Source: Segatella copri
GTDB lineage: Bacteria > Bacteroidota > Bacteroidia > Bacteroidales > Bacteroidaceae
NCBI RefSeq assembly: GCF_019127135.1
Contig: NZ_JAHOEA010000021.1
Coordinates: 1-60,154 of the forward strand
Length of the DNA stretch: 60,154 nucleotides
Direction of reading: 5' to 3'
The position numbers and the translations under genes were made by a program. This document shows positions 48,601-55,696 of this stretch, in pieces (positions within the stretch are counted from its first letter, which is position 1; each line of letters begins with the position of its first letter). Under the pieces are notes generated by a model. That model had not been told where the DNA came from and did no database searches. It saw only the letters and a list, made by a program, of their open reading frames with translations.

Positions 48601-50156
48601 ACCTCAAGAATGTGAACCCTAAGGCGGCTATCTCCGTGAAGTTGGTAGCTGAGAGTGGTGTGGGTACCATCGCTGCCGGTGTGGCTAAGGCGAAGGCAGA
48701 CCTCATCGTTATCTCTGGTGCTGAGGGTGGTACAGGTGCCAGCCCTGCATCCAGCATGCGTTTCGCAGGTATCTCTCCTGAAATCGGACTTTCTGAAACC
48801 CAGCAGACTCTTGTGAAGAATGGTCTTCGTGGTCAGGTTCGTCTGCAGGTAGATGGTCAGTTGAAGAGCGGTCGTGACATCATCCTGATGGCTTTGCTCG
48901 GTGCTGAGGAATTCAGTTTCGGTACGGCAGCCCTCATCGTTTTGGGTTGTGTCATGATGCGTAAGTGTAACCTGAATACCTGTCCTATGGGTGTTGCTAC
49001 ACAGGATCCTAAGCTCCGTGCGCACTTCCGTGGCAGCTACAAGTACCTCATCAACTACTTCCGCTTCCTCGCCGAGGAGGTTCGTGAGTATCTGGCTGAG
49101 ATGGGTTACACCTCATTGAACGATATCATCGGTCATACCGAGCTCATCGTCCGCAAGAAGGATGAGGAGATTGTTCCTACCGAGGGTGCTGATGCCGTAG
49201 AGCCAGAGGTGGCTAAGAGCATCGAGGAAAAGGCAGACTTGCTCGACTTCTCTCGCTTGCTGCATCGTGAAACAGGTCATTGCTCACTCTATCATACTAC
49301 TGAGCAGATTCATGACCTCGACAATGTACTCGACCAGCAGATTATCCGTGGCGCACAGCGTGCCATCGAGAGCCAGGAAGAAGTGAACCTCGACTTCGCC
49401 ATCAAGAATACTGACCGTGCTGCCGGTGCGATGCTGAGCGGTATGATTGCCGAGAAATATGGTGAGGCTGGTCTTCCAGACAAGACCGTGAACGTGAAGT
49501 TCAAGGGTTCTGCAGGTCAGAGCTTCGGTGCCTTCCTGGTCAAGGGAGTAGATTTCAAGCTCGAAGGTGAGACCAATGACTATTTTGCCAAGGGACTTTC
49601 AGGAGGTCGTATTTCCATCCTTCCTCCTATCCGCAGCAACTTCTCTGCCGAGGATAACATCATCGCCGGTAACACCGGTCTCTATGGTGCCACAAGTGGT
49701 GAGTTGTATATCAATGGTAAGGTAGGCGAGCGCTTTGGTGTTCGTAACTCCGGTGCCATCGCCGTGATTGAGGGTGCTGGTGACCACTGCTGCGAGTATA
49801 TGACGGGCGGTAGAGTAGTAGTGCTCGGTGAAACCGGCCGTAACTTCGCCGCTGGTATGAGTGGTGGTGTTGCCTACGTATGGGATAAGAACCACAACTT
49901 CGATTACTTCTGTAATATGGATATGGTGGAGATTAACCTCGTGGAGGACAGCACCTATCGCAAGGAGTTGCATGAGTTGATTCGTCAGCATTATCTCTAT
50001 ACTGGCAGTAAGCTCGCCCGTACCATGCTCGATGACTGGAACCACTACGTAGAGGATTTCATCCAGGTAGTGCCAATCGAGTACAAGCGAGTTCTCCAGG
50101 AAGAACAGGTAAAGAAGTTGCAGCAGAAGATTGCGGATATGCAGCGAGATTATTAA
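45633..50156 (+). CDS. gltB: Glutamate synthase, large (alpha) subunit
   Basis: A 1507-residue ferredoxin- or NADPH-type glutamate synthase large subunit that transfers glutamine amide nitrogen to 2-oxoglutarate. Cys15, after a 14-residue propeptide (SSAYEHDACGVG), is the glutaminase nucleophile. The central domain covers about 430-800. The FMN-binding synthase domain follows, with GEGGEDNERF near 888, EGGTGASPASSMRF near 1030 and the 3Fe-4S Cys set CNLNTCPMG near 1113. The C-terminal beta-helix GXGXG domain ends the protein. gltD follows after a 99-base gap. Full length. Confidence 0.96.
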   Translation: MEKGLYSSAYEHDACGVGMVVNIHGNKSHELVDNALKVLENMRHRGAEGADNKTGDGAGIMLQIPHEFILLQGIPVPEKGKYGTGLVFLPKDEKKQQDILSIMIEEIEREGLQLMHLRNVPTNPDCLGEAALSNEPAIKQVFITGVTDDKVPVFERILYLIRKRIEKRVSDPDFYICSLSNSNIVYKGMLSSLQLRQYYPDLTNNYFTSGLALVHSRFSTNTFPTWSLAQPFRLLAHNGEINTIRGNRAWMKARESVLSSEALGDIREISPIVQPDMSDSASLDNVFEFFVMSGLSLPHAMAVMVPESFNDKNPISEDLKAFYEYHSILMEPWDGPAALLFSDGRYAGGMLDRNGLRPARYTITKNDMMVVASEVGVMDFDPTEIAEKGRLQPGKILLIDTQEGKIYYDGEIKERLAEAHPYRQWLNTNRIELEKLRSGRKVENAVDNLTRKELEFGFGEEDIDGTIIPMATKGQEPTASMGNDTPLAVLSDQPQIFFNYFRQQFAQVTNPAIDSIRENLVMSLTEYIGRVGSGILNPDESNCKMVRLPHPILTNTQLDILQNIRYKGFNTVKLHMLFETAKGEEGLHEALDELCKQAAQSVDDGYNYIILSDRGVDETHAAIPSLLAVSAVHHYLIDAGKRVQTALIVESGEIREVMHAALLLGYGASALCPYLTYAILDDLVKKGKIQEDYHTAEQNYIKAVKKGLFKIMAKMGISTIRSYRGAKIFESIGLSESLLKSYFGTEVSTIGGIGLETIARDAIRLHDKAFETKKLDFLPSLGQFHYRKDGIKHAWNPETIATLQLATRKGDYDLFKKYTHLVDDKQEPIFIRDFFGFRKNPISIDKVEPVEEIVKHFVTGAMSFGALSKEAHEAMALAMNALGARSNTGEGGEDNERFHSTQDGISLSSKTKQVASGRFGVTTEYLVNAEEIQIKVAQGAKPGEGGQLPGFKVNEVIAKTRHSIPGISLISPPPHHDIYSIEDLAQLIFDLKNVNPKAAISVKLVAESGVGTIAAGVAKAKADLIVISGAEGGTGASPASSMRFAGISPEIGLSETQQTLVKNGLRGQVRLQVDGQLKSGRDIILMALLGAEEFSFGTAALIVLGCVMMRKCNLNTCPMGVATQDPKLRAHFRGSYKYLINYFRFLAEEVREYLAEMGYTSLNDIIGHTELIVRKKDEEIVPTEGADAVEPEVAKSIEEKADLLDFSRLLHRETGHCSLYHTTEQIHDLDNVLDQQIIRGAQRAIESQEEVNLDFAIKNTDRAAGAMLSGMIAEKYGEAGLPDKTVNVKFKGSAGQSFGAFLVKGVDFKLEGETNDYFAKGLSGGRISILPPIRSNFSAEDNIIAGNTGLYGATSGELYINGKVGERFGVRNSGAIAVIEGAGDHCCEYMTGGRVVVLGETGRNFAAGMSGGVAYVWDKNHNFDYFCNMDMVEINLVEDSTYRKELHELIRQHYLYTGSKLARTMLDDWNHYVEDFIQVVPIEYKRVLQEEQVKKLQQKIADMQRDY

Positions 50157-50157
50157 T

Positions 50158-50247
50158 AGTTAACAGTTAATAGTTTATAGTTGATAGGGACTTCCGTGCT
50201 CAAGGGCGTTAGCCTCTATAAACTATAAACTATAAATTATAAACTGA
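50158..50247. repeat. Intergenic hairpin repeats between gltB and gltD
   Basis: AGTTAACAGTTAATAGTTTATAGTT near 50160 is complementary to AACTATAAACTATAAATTATAAACT near 50220 (given here as a description of an about 25-base arm). Words of seven to eight bases repeat in each arm. They flank a GC-richer loop. Confidence 0.65.
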
Positions 50248-50255
50248 ATATAACG

Positions 50256-51599
50256 ATGGGAAATCCAAAAGCATTTTTGACTATACCTCGCAAGGAAGCA
50301 GGTTATAGACCAATTCACGATAGAATCCTCGACTTCAGCGAGGTAGAACAGACTTTGAATAGCAACGACCGCCGACAGCAGGCTTCACGTTGCATGGATT
50401 GTGGCGTGCCTTTCTGCCATTGGGCTTGTCCGCTGGGCAACAAGGCACCGGAGTGGAATGATGCCCTCTACAAGGGCGATTGGGAGCAGGCTTACCGTCT
50501 CCTCAATTCCACCAACGACTTCCCGGAGTTCACAGGACGCATCTGTCCTGCACTCTGTGAGAAGGCGTGTGTATTGAATCTTATGGATCATGAGCCAACC
50601 ACCAACCGTGAGGATGAGTGTGCCATCGTGGAGCACGCCTTCTCTGAGGATTATGTACATGTTGAGATTCCTGAGCGTAATGGCAAGACGGTGGCTGTCA
50701 TCGGTGCCGGTCCTGCGGGATTGGTAGCTGCCAACCAGTTGAACCATAAGGGATATAAGGTAACAGTATTCGAGGCACGTGAGAATGCCGGTGGTCTGTT
50801 GCGTTATGGTATTCCTAACTTCAAGCTCAACAAGAGCATCATCGACCGCCGTCTTCGTCTTCTCGAAGAGGAGGGCATCGAGTTCAGATACAATCAGCAG
50901 ATTGATGTAACTAAATTGCCAGAAGGCTTCGATGCCTATGTGGTATCTACCGGTACGCCAACGGCACGCGACCTGAAGATTCCTGGACGAGAGCTGAAGG
51001 GTGTTTATTTCGCCCTCGAACTGCTTTCTCAACAGAACCGTATCCTTGCCGGTATGGAGTTCTCTAAGGACGAACTGGTTAACTGCAAGGGCAAGGATGT
51101 GTTGGTAATCGGTGGTGGTGATACGGGTTCCGACTGTATCGGTACTGCTCATCGTCAGGGTTGCAAGAGCGTAACCCAGATAGAAATCATGCCGAAGCCT
51201 GTAGAAGGACCTGAGGATCCTAAGAATCCTTGGCCAAACTGGCCTCGCACCCTGAAGACCACTTCAAGTCATGAGGAAGGCTGTACTCGCCGCTGGAACA
51301 TCAACTCTTTGGAGTTTCTGGGAAAGAATGGTAAGTTGACAGGCGTGAAGGTTCAGCCTATTGATTGGAAACCAAACCCTGAGGGTGGTCGTCCGTTGAT
51401 GGTAGAGGCTGGTGAGCCGGAGATTATCAAGGCAGAGGCTGTATTCCTGGCAATGGGCTTTCTGAAGCCACAGCAGCCTGAGTTTGCCGAGAATGTATTC
51501 GTGGCAGGCGATGCAGCCAGTGGTGCCTCTTTGGTAGTACGCGCCATGGCAAGCGGCAGAAAGATTGCTGCCCAGGTAGATAAGTTCCTGAACAAATAA
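50256..51599 (+). CDS. gltD: Glutamate synthase, small (beta) subunit
   Basis: A 447-residue NAD(P)H-dependent oxidoreductase that feeds electrons to GltB. The N-terminal [4Fe-4S] region has CMDCGVPFCHWACPLGN near 46 and CPALCEKACVLN near 103. The FAD-binding Rossmann motif is VIGAGPAGLVAANQL near 149. The NAD(P)H-binding motif is VIGGGDTGSDCIGTA near 288, and the FAD-closing segment NVFVAGDAASGASLV is near 411. Intact and of usual length. The stop codon is followed at once by a reverse copy of the 16-base sequence found before asnB, then by a terminator. Confidence 0.95.
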   Translation: MGNPKAFLTIPRKEAGYRPIHDRILDFSEVEQTLNSNDRRQQASRCMDCGVPFCHWACPLGNKAPEWNDALYKGDWEQAYRLLNSTNDFPEFTGRICPALCEKACVLNLMDHEPTTNREDECAIVEHAFSEDYVHVEIPERNGKTVAVIGAGPAGLVAANQLNHKGYKVTVFEARENAGGLLRYGIPNFKLNKSIIDRRLRLLEEEGIEFRYNQQIDVTKLPEGFDAYVVSTGTPTARDLKIPGRELKGVYFALELLSQQNRILAGMEFSKDELVNCKGKDVLVIGGGDTGSDCIGTAHRQGCKSVTQIEIMPKPVEGPEDPKNPWPNWPRTLKTTSSHEEGCTRRWNINSLEFLGKNGKLTGVKVQPIDWKPNPEGGRPLMVEAGEPEIIKAEAVFLAMGFLKPQQPEFAENVFVAGDAASGASLVVRAMASGRKIAAQVDKFLNK

Positions 51600-51624
51600 A
51601 TCGGTTATTTTTAACTATAAGTGT

Positions 51625-51667
51625 AGGGAGGTTGACCTCAGTGATGAGGTTTTCCTCCCTTTTTTTT
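51625..51667 (+). terminator. Intrinsic terminator after gltD
   Basis: Outer arms AGGGAGG (51625-51631) and CCTCCCT (51654-51660) and inner arms ACCTCA/TGAGGT with a GTGA loop, followed by seven T. Confidence 0.88.
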
Positions 51668-51762
51668 CCTCCCTTTTTTCTTTCCTCCCTTTTTTCTTTC
51701 CTCCCTTTTTTCTTTCCTCCCTCTTTTCTTTCCTCCCTTTTTCTTTCCTCCCTCTCCTTTGT
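51654..51762. repeat. Tandem array of CCTCCCTTTTTTCTTT grown from the terminator arm
   Basis: The 3' arm plus T-tract of the gltD terminator is repeated. Units start at 51654, 51668, 51684, 51700, 51716 and 51732, mostly 16 bases long, with a last degenerate one at 51747. The pyrimidine tract goes on to about 51790. The rest of 51600-51960 holds the next promoter. No gene is accepted here. Confidence 0.9.
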
Positions 51763-51879
51763 CTTCTGTTCCGTCCCCCTTCTGCCCCCGTTCCAGGCGA
51801 TTCCATCGCCTGTCCCATGAATAATAATCAATAAAAAAAGACCATTATTCGTGAATTTTCCCCATATTTCCCTTAATAA

Positions 51880-51911
51880 TTTGGCATTCCCAAATATAAA
51901 GTGTAAATTTG
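51880..51911 (+). promoter_or_regulatory. Promoter of the GH43-like gene
   Basis: TTTG (51880-51883), 20 bases, TAAATTTG (51904-51911), 49 bases before the start codon. Confidence 0.6.
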
Positions 51912-51960
51912 CACTCAAAAACTTCAGCTAATAAAAATTAAACTAAGGAAATAACAGAAA

Positions 51961-53019
51961 ATGAAAAAGAAATTATCAACCGTTCTTTTAGCATTGGCTG
52001 CCTTTATGCCAATGACTGCACAGAATCTTGTAAAGGGAGATTATGGTTATCTCTATTGTCACATGAGCGATAAGGGTGAGTGGACAGCCTATGCCATTTC
52101 CCGTGATGGTTACAACTATCAGGACATCAATGGTGGCAATCCAATCTTCAATCCAGAAGAGCATGCCCGCATTGAAGGCGGTACCCGCGATGCCTACATC
52201 ACCCGCATGCACAATGGCAAGGGTTACATCATGGTTACCACCGATATGTGCGTTCGCAAGAGCCACAAGTGGGATAACTATGGTATCGATCTCCTGAAGA
52301 GTAAGGATTTGAAGAACTGGACCAGCGTTACCTTCGATTTCCGCAAGGGCATGCAGAACTTCTGCGATGCTGCTACTGCTACATCTCCTTATAAGGATTG
52401 GAGCACCATCAACCGTGTATGGGCACCTCAGATTTTCTGGGATCCTGACTATCGTTGGGAAAATGGAGAAAAAGGCGGATACATGATCTACTATTCCATG
52501 CTCAACCGTGCTGAGGAGAAGTACGACCGCATGTATTACAGTTATGCCGACAAAACATTCACCAAACTCACCACTCCTAAGCTACTTTTCGACTGGGGCT
52601 ATGCTACCATCGATGCCGATATCAACTTCCTGAAGAGCGATGGACTTTACCACATGCTCATCAAGAAAGAGGGTGGAAAGAGAGGTATCTTCACCGCTAC
52701 CAGCAAATATCTCAATCATGGTTGGGGCGCTCCTGTCGATGATGACTTTGTAAGTTTCGAGGGAAATAAACTGACAGAAGGAAGTTCTGCCTTCCAGCTT
52801 ATCGGTGATGATACCTGGCGTGTGGCTTACATCCAGTACAGCGACCATCCTAAACATTATCGTATCTGCAAGGCAGATAAGTATCTCCGCAATTTCTCCG
52901 ATCCTGTAGATATCAAGGGAGTTACGGCTCCTCAGCATGGCAGTTTCATGAGAATTACCAAGAACGAGTACAAAATGCTCCAGAAATGGGATAAGGAGTT
53001 AAAAAATAAAGCAAAATAG
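51961..53019 (+). CDS. Secreted GH43-like glycosidase
   Basis: A 352-residue exported protein. The signal peptide ends near MPMTAQ (residue 21). The mature part has the five-bladed beta-propeller look of GH43: YLYCHMSDKGEWTAYAISRDG near 30, TRDAYITRMHNGKGYIMVT near 77, SKDLKNWTSVTFDF near 113, APQIFWDPDY near 151, ATIDADINFLKSDGLYHMLI near 215 and EGSSAFQLIGDDTWRVAY near 269. Carboxylates fit the usual Asp/Asp/Glu triad, but I cannot assign them confidently. Arabinan- or xylan-type exo-activity is usual for the family. It is a lone gene with its own promoter. Confidence 0.75.
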   Translation: MKKKLSTVLLALAAFMPMTAQNLVKGDYGYLYCHMSDKGEWTAYAISRDGYNYQDINGGNPIFNPEEHARIEGGTRDAYITRMHNGKGYIMVTTDMCVRKSHKWDNYGIDLLKSKDLKNWTSVTFDFRKGMQNFCDAATATSPYKDWSTINRVWAPQIFWDPDYRWENGEKGGYMIYYSMLNRAEEKYDRMYYSYADKTFTKLTTPKLLFDWGYATIDADINFLKSDGLYHMLIKKEGGKRGIFTATSKYLNHGWGAPVDDDFVSFEGNKLTEGSSAFQLIGDDTWRVAYIQYSDHPKHYRICKADKYLRNFSDPVDIKGVTAPQHGSFMRITKNEYKMLQKWDKELKNKAK

Positions 53020-53042
53020 GCGATTTTTTCAAAAAAATGTCG

Positions 53043-53050
53043 TACCTTTG
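53043..53050 (+). promoter_or_regulatory. -7 box of the OMP gene
   Basis: TACCTTTG 62 bases before the ATG at 53112. An in-frame ATG at 53082 is less likely, since MKKRFGF gives a clean signal peptide. Confidence 0.6.
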
Positions 53051-53111
53051 CCACGTTATATCAATTGTATAGAAGTTCTGGGTGACTAGAGAAAGTAAAA
53101 CTATATTATTT

Positions 53112-54116
53112 ATGAAAAAGCGTTTCGGATTTATCGTGGCAGCTTTATTGACTGCTTCCTGTGCCTTTGCACAGACGATAGAGCCTTCTGGTGATAAGGG
53201 AGATAAGAACATTCTCAATCATCTGGATGGTTCTATCACTTTGGGAACCACTGGCGTGGGTGTAGATTTGGCAATGCCTATTGGTAAAATGGTGCAGGTG
53301 CGCACCGGTTTCAACTTCTTTCCGCATTATGAGCAAACCATGCACTTCGGGGTGCAGGTGGGTGATGATACTGATCCTACGGTACAGGATGAGAAGTTCA
53401 ACAAACTCTCTCAGACCTTAAATGAGATGTTCGCATTTGAGGTAGACCGTAATGTGGATATGAAAGGTAAGCCTACGATGAAGAATTTCAAGCTGTTGGT
53501 GGATGTCTTTCCTTTCCGCAACAAGCATTGGCATGTAACCACCGGTTTCTATTGGGGACCATCTACAGTAGCCAAGGCTGAAAATGCAGCTTATGATGCT
53601 ACCTCTTTGGTGAGTGTTGCTATCTATAATAATCTTTATAACCGTGTAAAGGAATCGTGGGAGAGTCAGATTAGCGATGATCCGAATGTGATCCCTATAC
53701 CTTATATCTCTATCGGCGGCAATAAAATTTATGCTGATGAGTCTCTCTACAATAAGTTTATGGATTATGGTAGAATGGGTGTTCATGTCGGTGATTATCC
53801 TGATGGAACTCCTTACCGTATGGAGCCGGATGCCAACAATATGGTTTCCTGCAAGATTAAGGTGAACAATTTCCGCCCTTACTTAGGTTTCGGTTATGGT
53901 GGTAAGTTGTCGAATCGTAGCGACCGTAATTGGATTTCGTTTGATTGCGGTGCCATGTTCTGGGGTGGAACTCCCCGTATCATTACTCACGATGGGGTAG
54001 ACCTGGCTAAAGATGTGAAGAATATCTCTGGAAAAGTGGGCGATTATGTAAGTCTTTTCAAAGCAGTAAAAGTTTATCCTGTCTTGGAGTTGCGTTTAAC
54101 TCACCGTATCTTCTAA
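53112..54116 (+). CDS. Putative outer-membrane beta-barrel protein
   Basis: A 334-residue exported protein I cannot assign to a named family. The signal peptide is FIVAALLTASCAFAQ, with cleavage near residue 21; its Cys is probably not a lipobox because cleavage after AFAQ fits better. The mature part has alternating strands (GSITLGTTGVGVDLAMPIGK, QVRTGFNFFPHYEQTM, LLVDVFPFRNKHWHVTTGFYW, FRPYLGFGYGGKL) and ends in LELRLTHRIF with a terminal Phe, typical of outer-membrane barrels. The start at 53112 is chosen over 53082. Its role is unknown. Downstream lie palindromic repeats and a terminator shared with the next, convergent gene. Confidence 0.75.
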   Translation: MKKRFGFIVAALLTASCAFAQTIEPSGDKGDKNILNHLDGSITLGTTGVGVDLAMPIGKMVQVRTGFNFFPHYEQTMHFGVQVGDDTDPTVQDEKFNKLSQTLNEMFAFEVDRNVDMKGKPTMKNFKLLVDVFPFRNKHWHVTTGFYWGPSTVAKAENAAYDATSLVSVAIYNNLYNRVKESWESQISDDPNVIPIPYISIGGNKIYADESLYNKFMDYGRMGVHVGDYPDGTPYRMEPDANNMVSCKIKVNNFRPYLGFGYGGKLSNRSDRNWISFDCGAMFWGGTPRIITHDGVDLAKDVKNISGKVGDYVSLFKAVKVYPVLELRLTHRIF

Positions 54117-54178
54117 ACGGAAAAAGAGTTTTTTATAAAGAAAAAGAAGATGTGTAATAAGTCTTAATAATAGTTGGC

Positions 54179-54262
54179 GCATAACAGCTGTCCACCGCAT
54201 GCACATCAGCTGTTGTGCATGCGCATATCAGCTGTTATGCAAGCGCACAACAGCTGTTGTGC
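54179..54262. repeat. Four 18-bp palindromes GCAYAWCAGCTGTTRTGC at a 22-bp period
   Basis: Copies start at 54179, 54201, 54223 and 54245, exactly 22 apart. The last, GCACAACAGCTGTTGTGC, is a perfect palindrome. The second and third each have one T/T mismatch. The first keeps only its left half. The array lies between convergent genes. Confidence 0.9.
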
Positions 54263-54333
54263 GACCGAGGATACTAACTGTTTCTCAAACATATCCTATC
54301 TTTTCCAACAAGATATCCTATATATTCCAACAA

Positions 54334-54371
54334 AAAGAGGGTGAATCATTAACTCATGACTCACCCTCTTT
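54334..54371. terminator. Bidirectional terminator
   Basis: 11-bp arms AAAGAGGGTGA (54334-54344) and TCACCCTCTTT (54361-54371), with inner TCAT/ATGA. It sits between the convergent OMP gene and T9SS-like gene. Confidence 0.85.
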
Positions 54372-54393
54372 GTTTAATTGATAGATTAATCCC

Positions 54394-55575
54394 TTATTTT
54401 ACCACATATTTCTTGTTCTTAAAAATGTAGATGCCTTCAGGAAGACCTTCTACTGATGTGGCGTTCTCTTTTACAATCTTACCTTCCATATTATATACGT
54501 TGGCTGGCTTGCTGTCATTACCCAAAGTAATGTTGCTGATGCCTGTTGTTTCTTTGACGAGCTTCAGGCTCTTAGGGCAATTGGCTGATACAGGCAGATA
54601 AGCTGTATTGTGAGGAATGGCCTTGATGTATGGATATTTATAAGGTCTGGACGCACCTTCTTTTATCATAACCGTATATGCATTTGACTCATCATTGTTC
54701 AATACCAATGAACCATTCTCATCAATACTCAGGAGACGCATGGTGGTTGGCTCAAACTTTGTACTGGTGAAATGAGCAGACATTCTGAGTCCCACACAGA
54801 AGTAAACACCTTTCATGATATTATCCTTAACAGCTGTCGGATTTGTCAATTCTGGCTTTATTTTGTTTTCTGCTGGATTTTCTGATCCACATTCAATGAT
54901 AACCGGTGTGTTGGCAGGAATAATACCTGTAAGCTCCTTATAGGTAGCGGTTCCTTCCTTCTCGTCAATGCTGCTGATATAGTAAACTTTCATATTAGGC
55001 GAAGCTACACTGAATGGGAAGCCGGCATAATAGGAAGCATAATACTTACCGTTGGCTGCCTTCGTTGGCTTTACACCGAGATAGTTGTCTTCACTGTCTA
55101 CTGCTGTAATTTTCCAGTTTAATGTTTCTTGGGTATTATTGTCTACATAGCCTGTGTCTCTGCCGAGCGTATATTCATAGTTGTCGCTGAGATAAACGGT
55201 ACCACCGCTCTTGGATTGCCAGGCACGATATACGTTTGCGCCATTATAATATTTGAGGCGGATATAATAGTTTATCATGTCGTATAAACTGGAACCCTGA
55301 CCTTTGATGTTGTATTGGTCACCGCCTTTGTTTTCTATATAGAAGATAGTACCAGGATCTGTTGTTACATCATCCCATTTCTTCTTGGTTAAGAGGGCTT
55401 TGCATTCCACGGTTGTACTTTGCATACTGATACCTCTTGTCTCTGTGGTTGTAAGCGACATGTATCGTCCTGTTGTTACATTTTGAATTCGATAATAGCC
55501 GTTACCATTAACCTGGGCACGCATTGTACCGATAGAAATACAAGCCAAGAGTAGTAAAAGTGTAATCTTTTTCAT
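54394..55575 (-). CDS. Secreted protein with T9SS-like C-terminal tail
   Basis: A 393-residue exported protein. The signal peptide ends near GTMRAQ (residue 20). The N-terminal part (YYRIQNVTTGRYMSLTTTETR) resembles ricin-type or jelly-roll modules seen in Bacteroidota surface proteins; no enzyme motif is visible. The C-terminal 60 residues (GISNITLGNDSKPANVYNMEGKIV in two parts, LPEGIYIFKNKKYVVK) match a type IX secretion sorting tail as found in Prevotella. The protein is thus probably surface-attached or secreted. Its function is unknown. The OmpA gene lies upstream in the same direction, separated by a likely terminator. Confidence 0.7.
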   Translation of the reverse strand: MKKITLLLLLACISIGTMRAQVNGNGYYRIQNVTTGRYMSLTTTETRGISMQSTTVECKALLTKKKWDDVTTDPGTIFYIENKGGDQYNIKGQGSSLYDMINYYIRLKYYNGANVYRAWQSKSGGTVYLSDNYEYTLGRDTGYVDNNTQETLNWKITAVDSEDNYLGVKPTKAANGKYYASYYAGFPFSVASPNMKVYYISSIDEKEGTATYKELTGIIPANTPVIIECGSENPAENKIKPELTNPTAVKDNIMKGVYFCVGLRMSAHFTSTKFEPTTMRLLSIDENGSLVLNNDESNAYTVMIKEGASRPYKYPYIKAIPHNTAYLPVSANCPKSLKLVKETTGISNITLGNDSKPANVYNMEGKIVKENATSVEGLPEGIYIFKNKKYVVK

Positions 55576-55596
55576 TATGTCTGTTATAAATATAAA

Positions 55597-55657
55597 AATA
55601 ACCGATTCTCATGCATTATCACAATAAATTAGATAAGTATGAAAACCGGTTATCTTT
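55597..55657 (-). terminator. Long hairpin terminator after the OmpA-like gene
   Basis: On the minus strand ATAACCG and CGGTTAT arms close a long imperfect stem that includes TTTTCAT/ATGAGAA and CTTATC/GATAAT, followed by TTTT. Confidence 0.65.
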
Positions 55658-55696
55658 TATTAATATTGATGTGTTGTCTATTTCTTATATTTCAAA

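Noticed and set aside
46518..49025. Long antisense frames inside gltB (363 and 462 codons)
   Set aside because: They are shadows of a conserved gene, with no family resemblance and no start context.
51427..51918. Lys/Arg/Glu-rich frames over the tandem array after gltD
   Set aside because: The repeated peptide is just translation of the CCTCCCTTTTTTCTTT repeats and the frames run into gltD.
54179..54262. CRISPR-like array
   Set aside because: Spacers are only 4 bases; the units are palindromic repeats.
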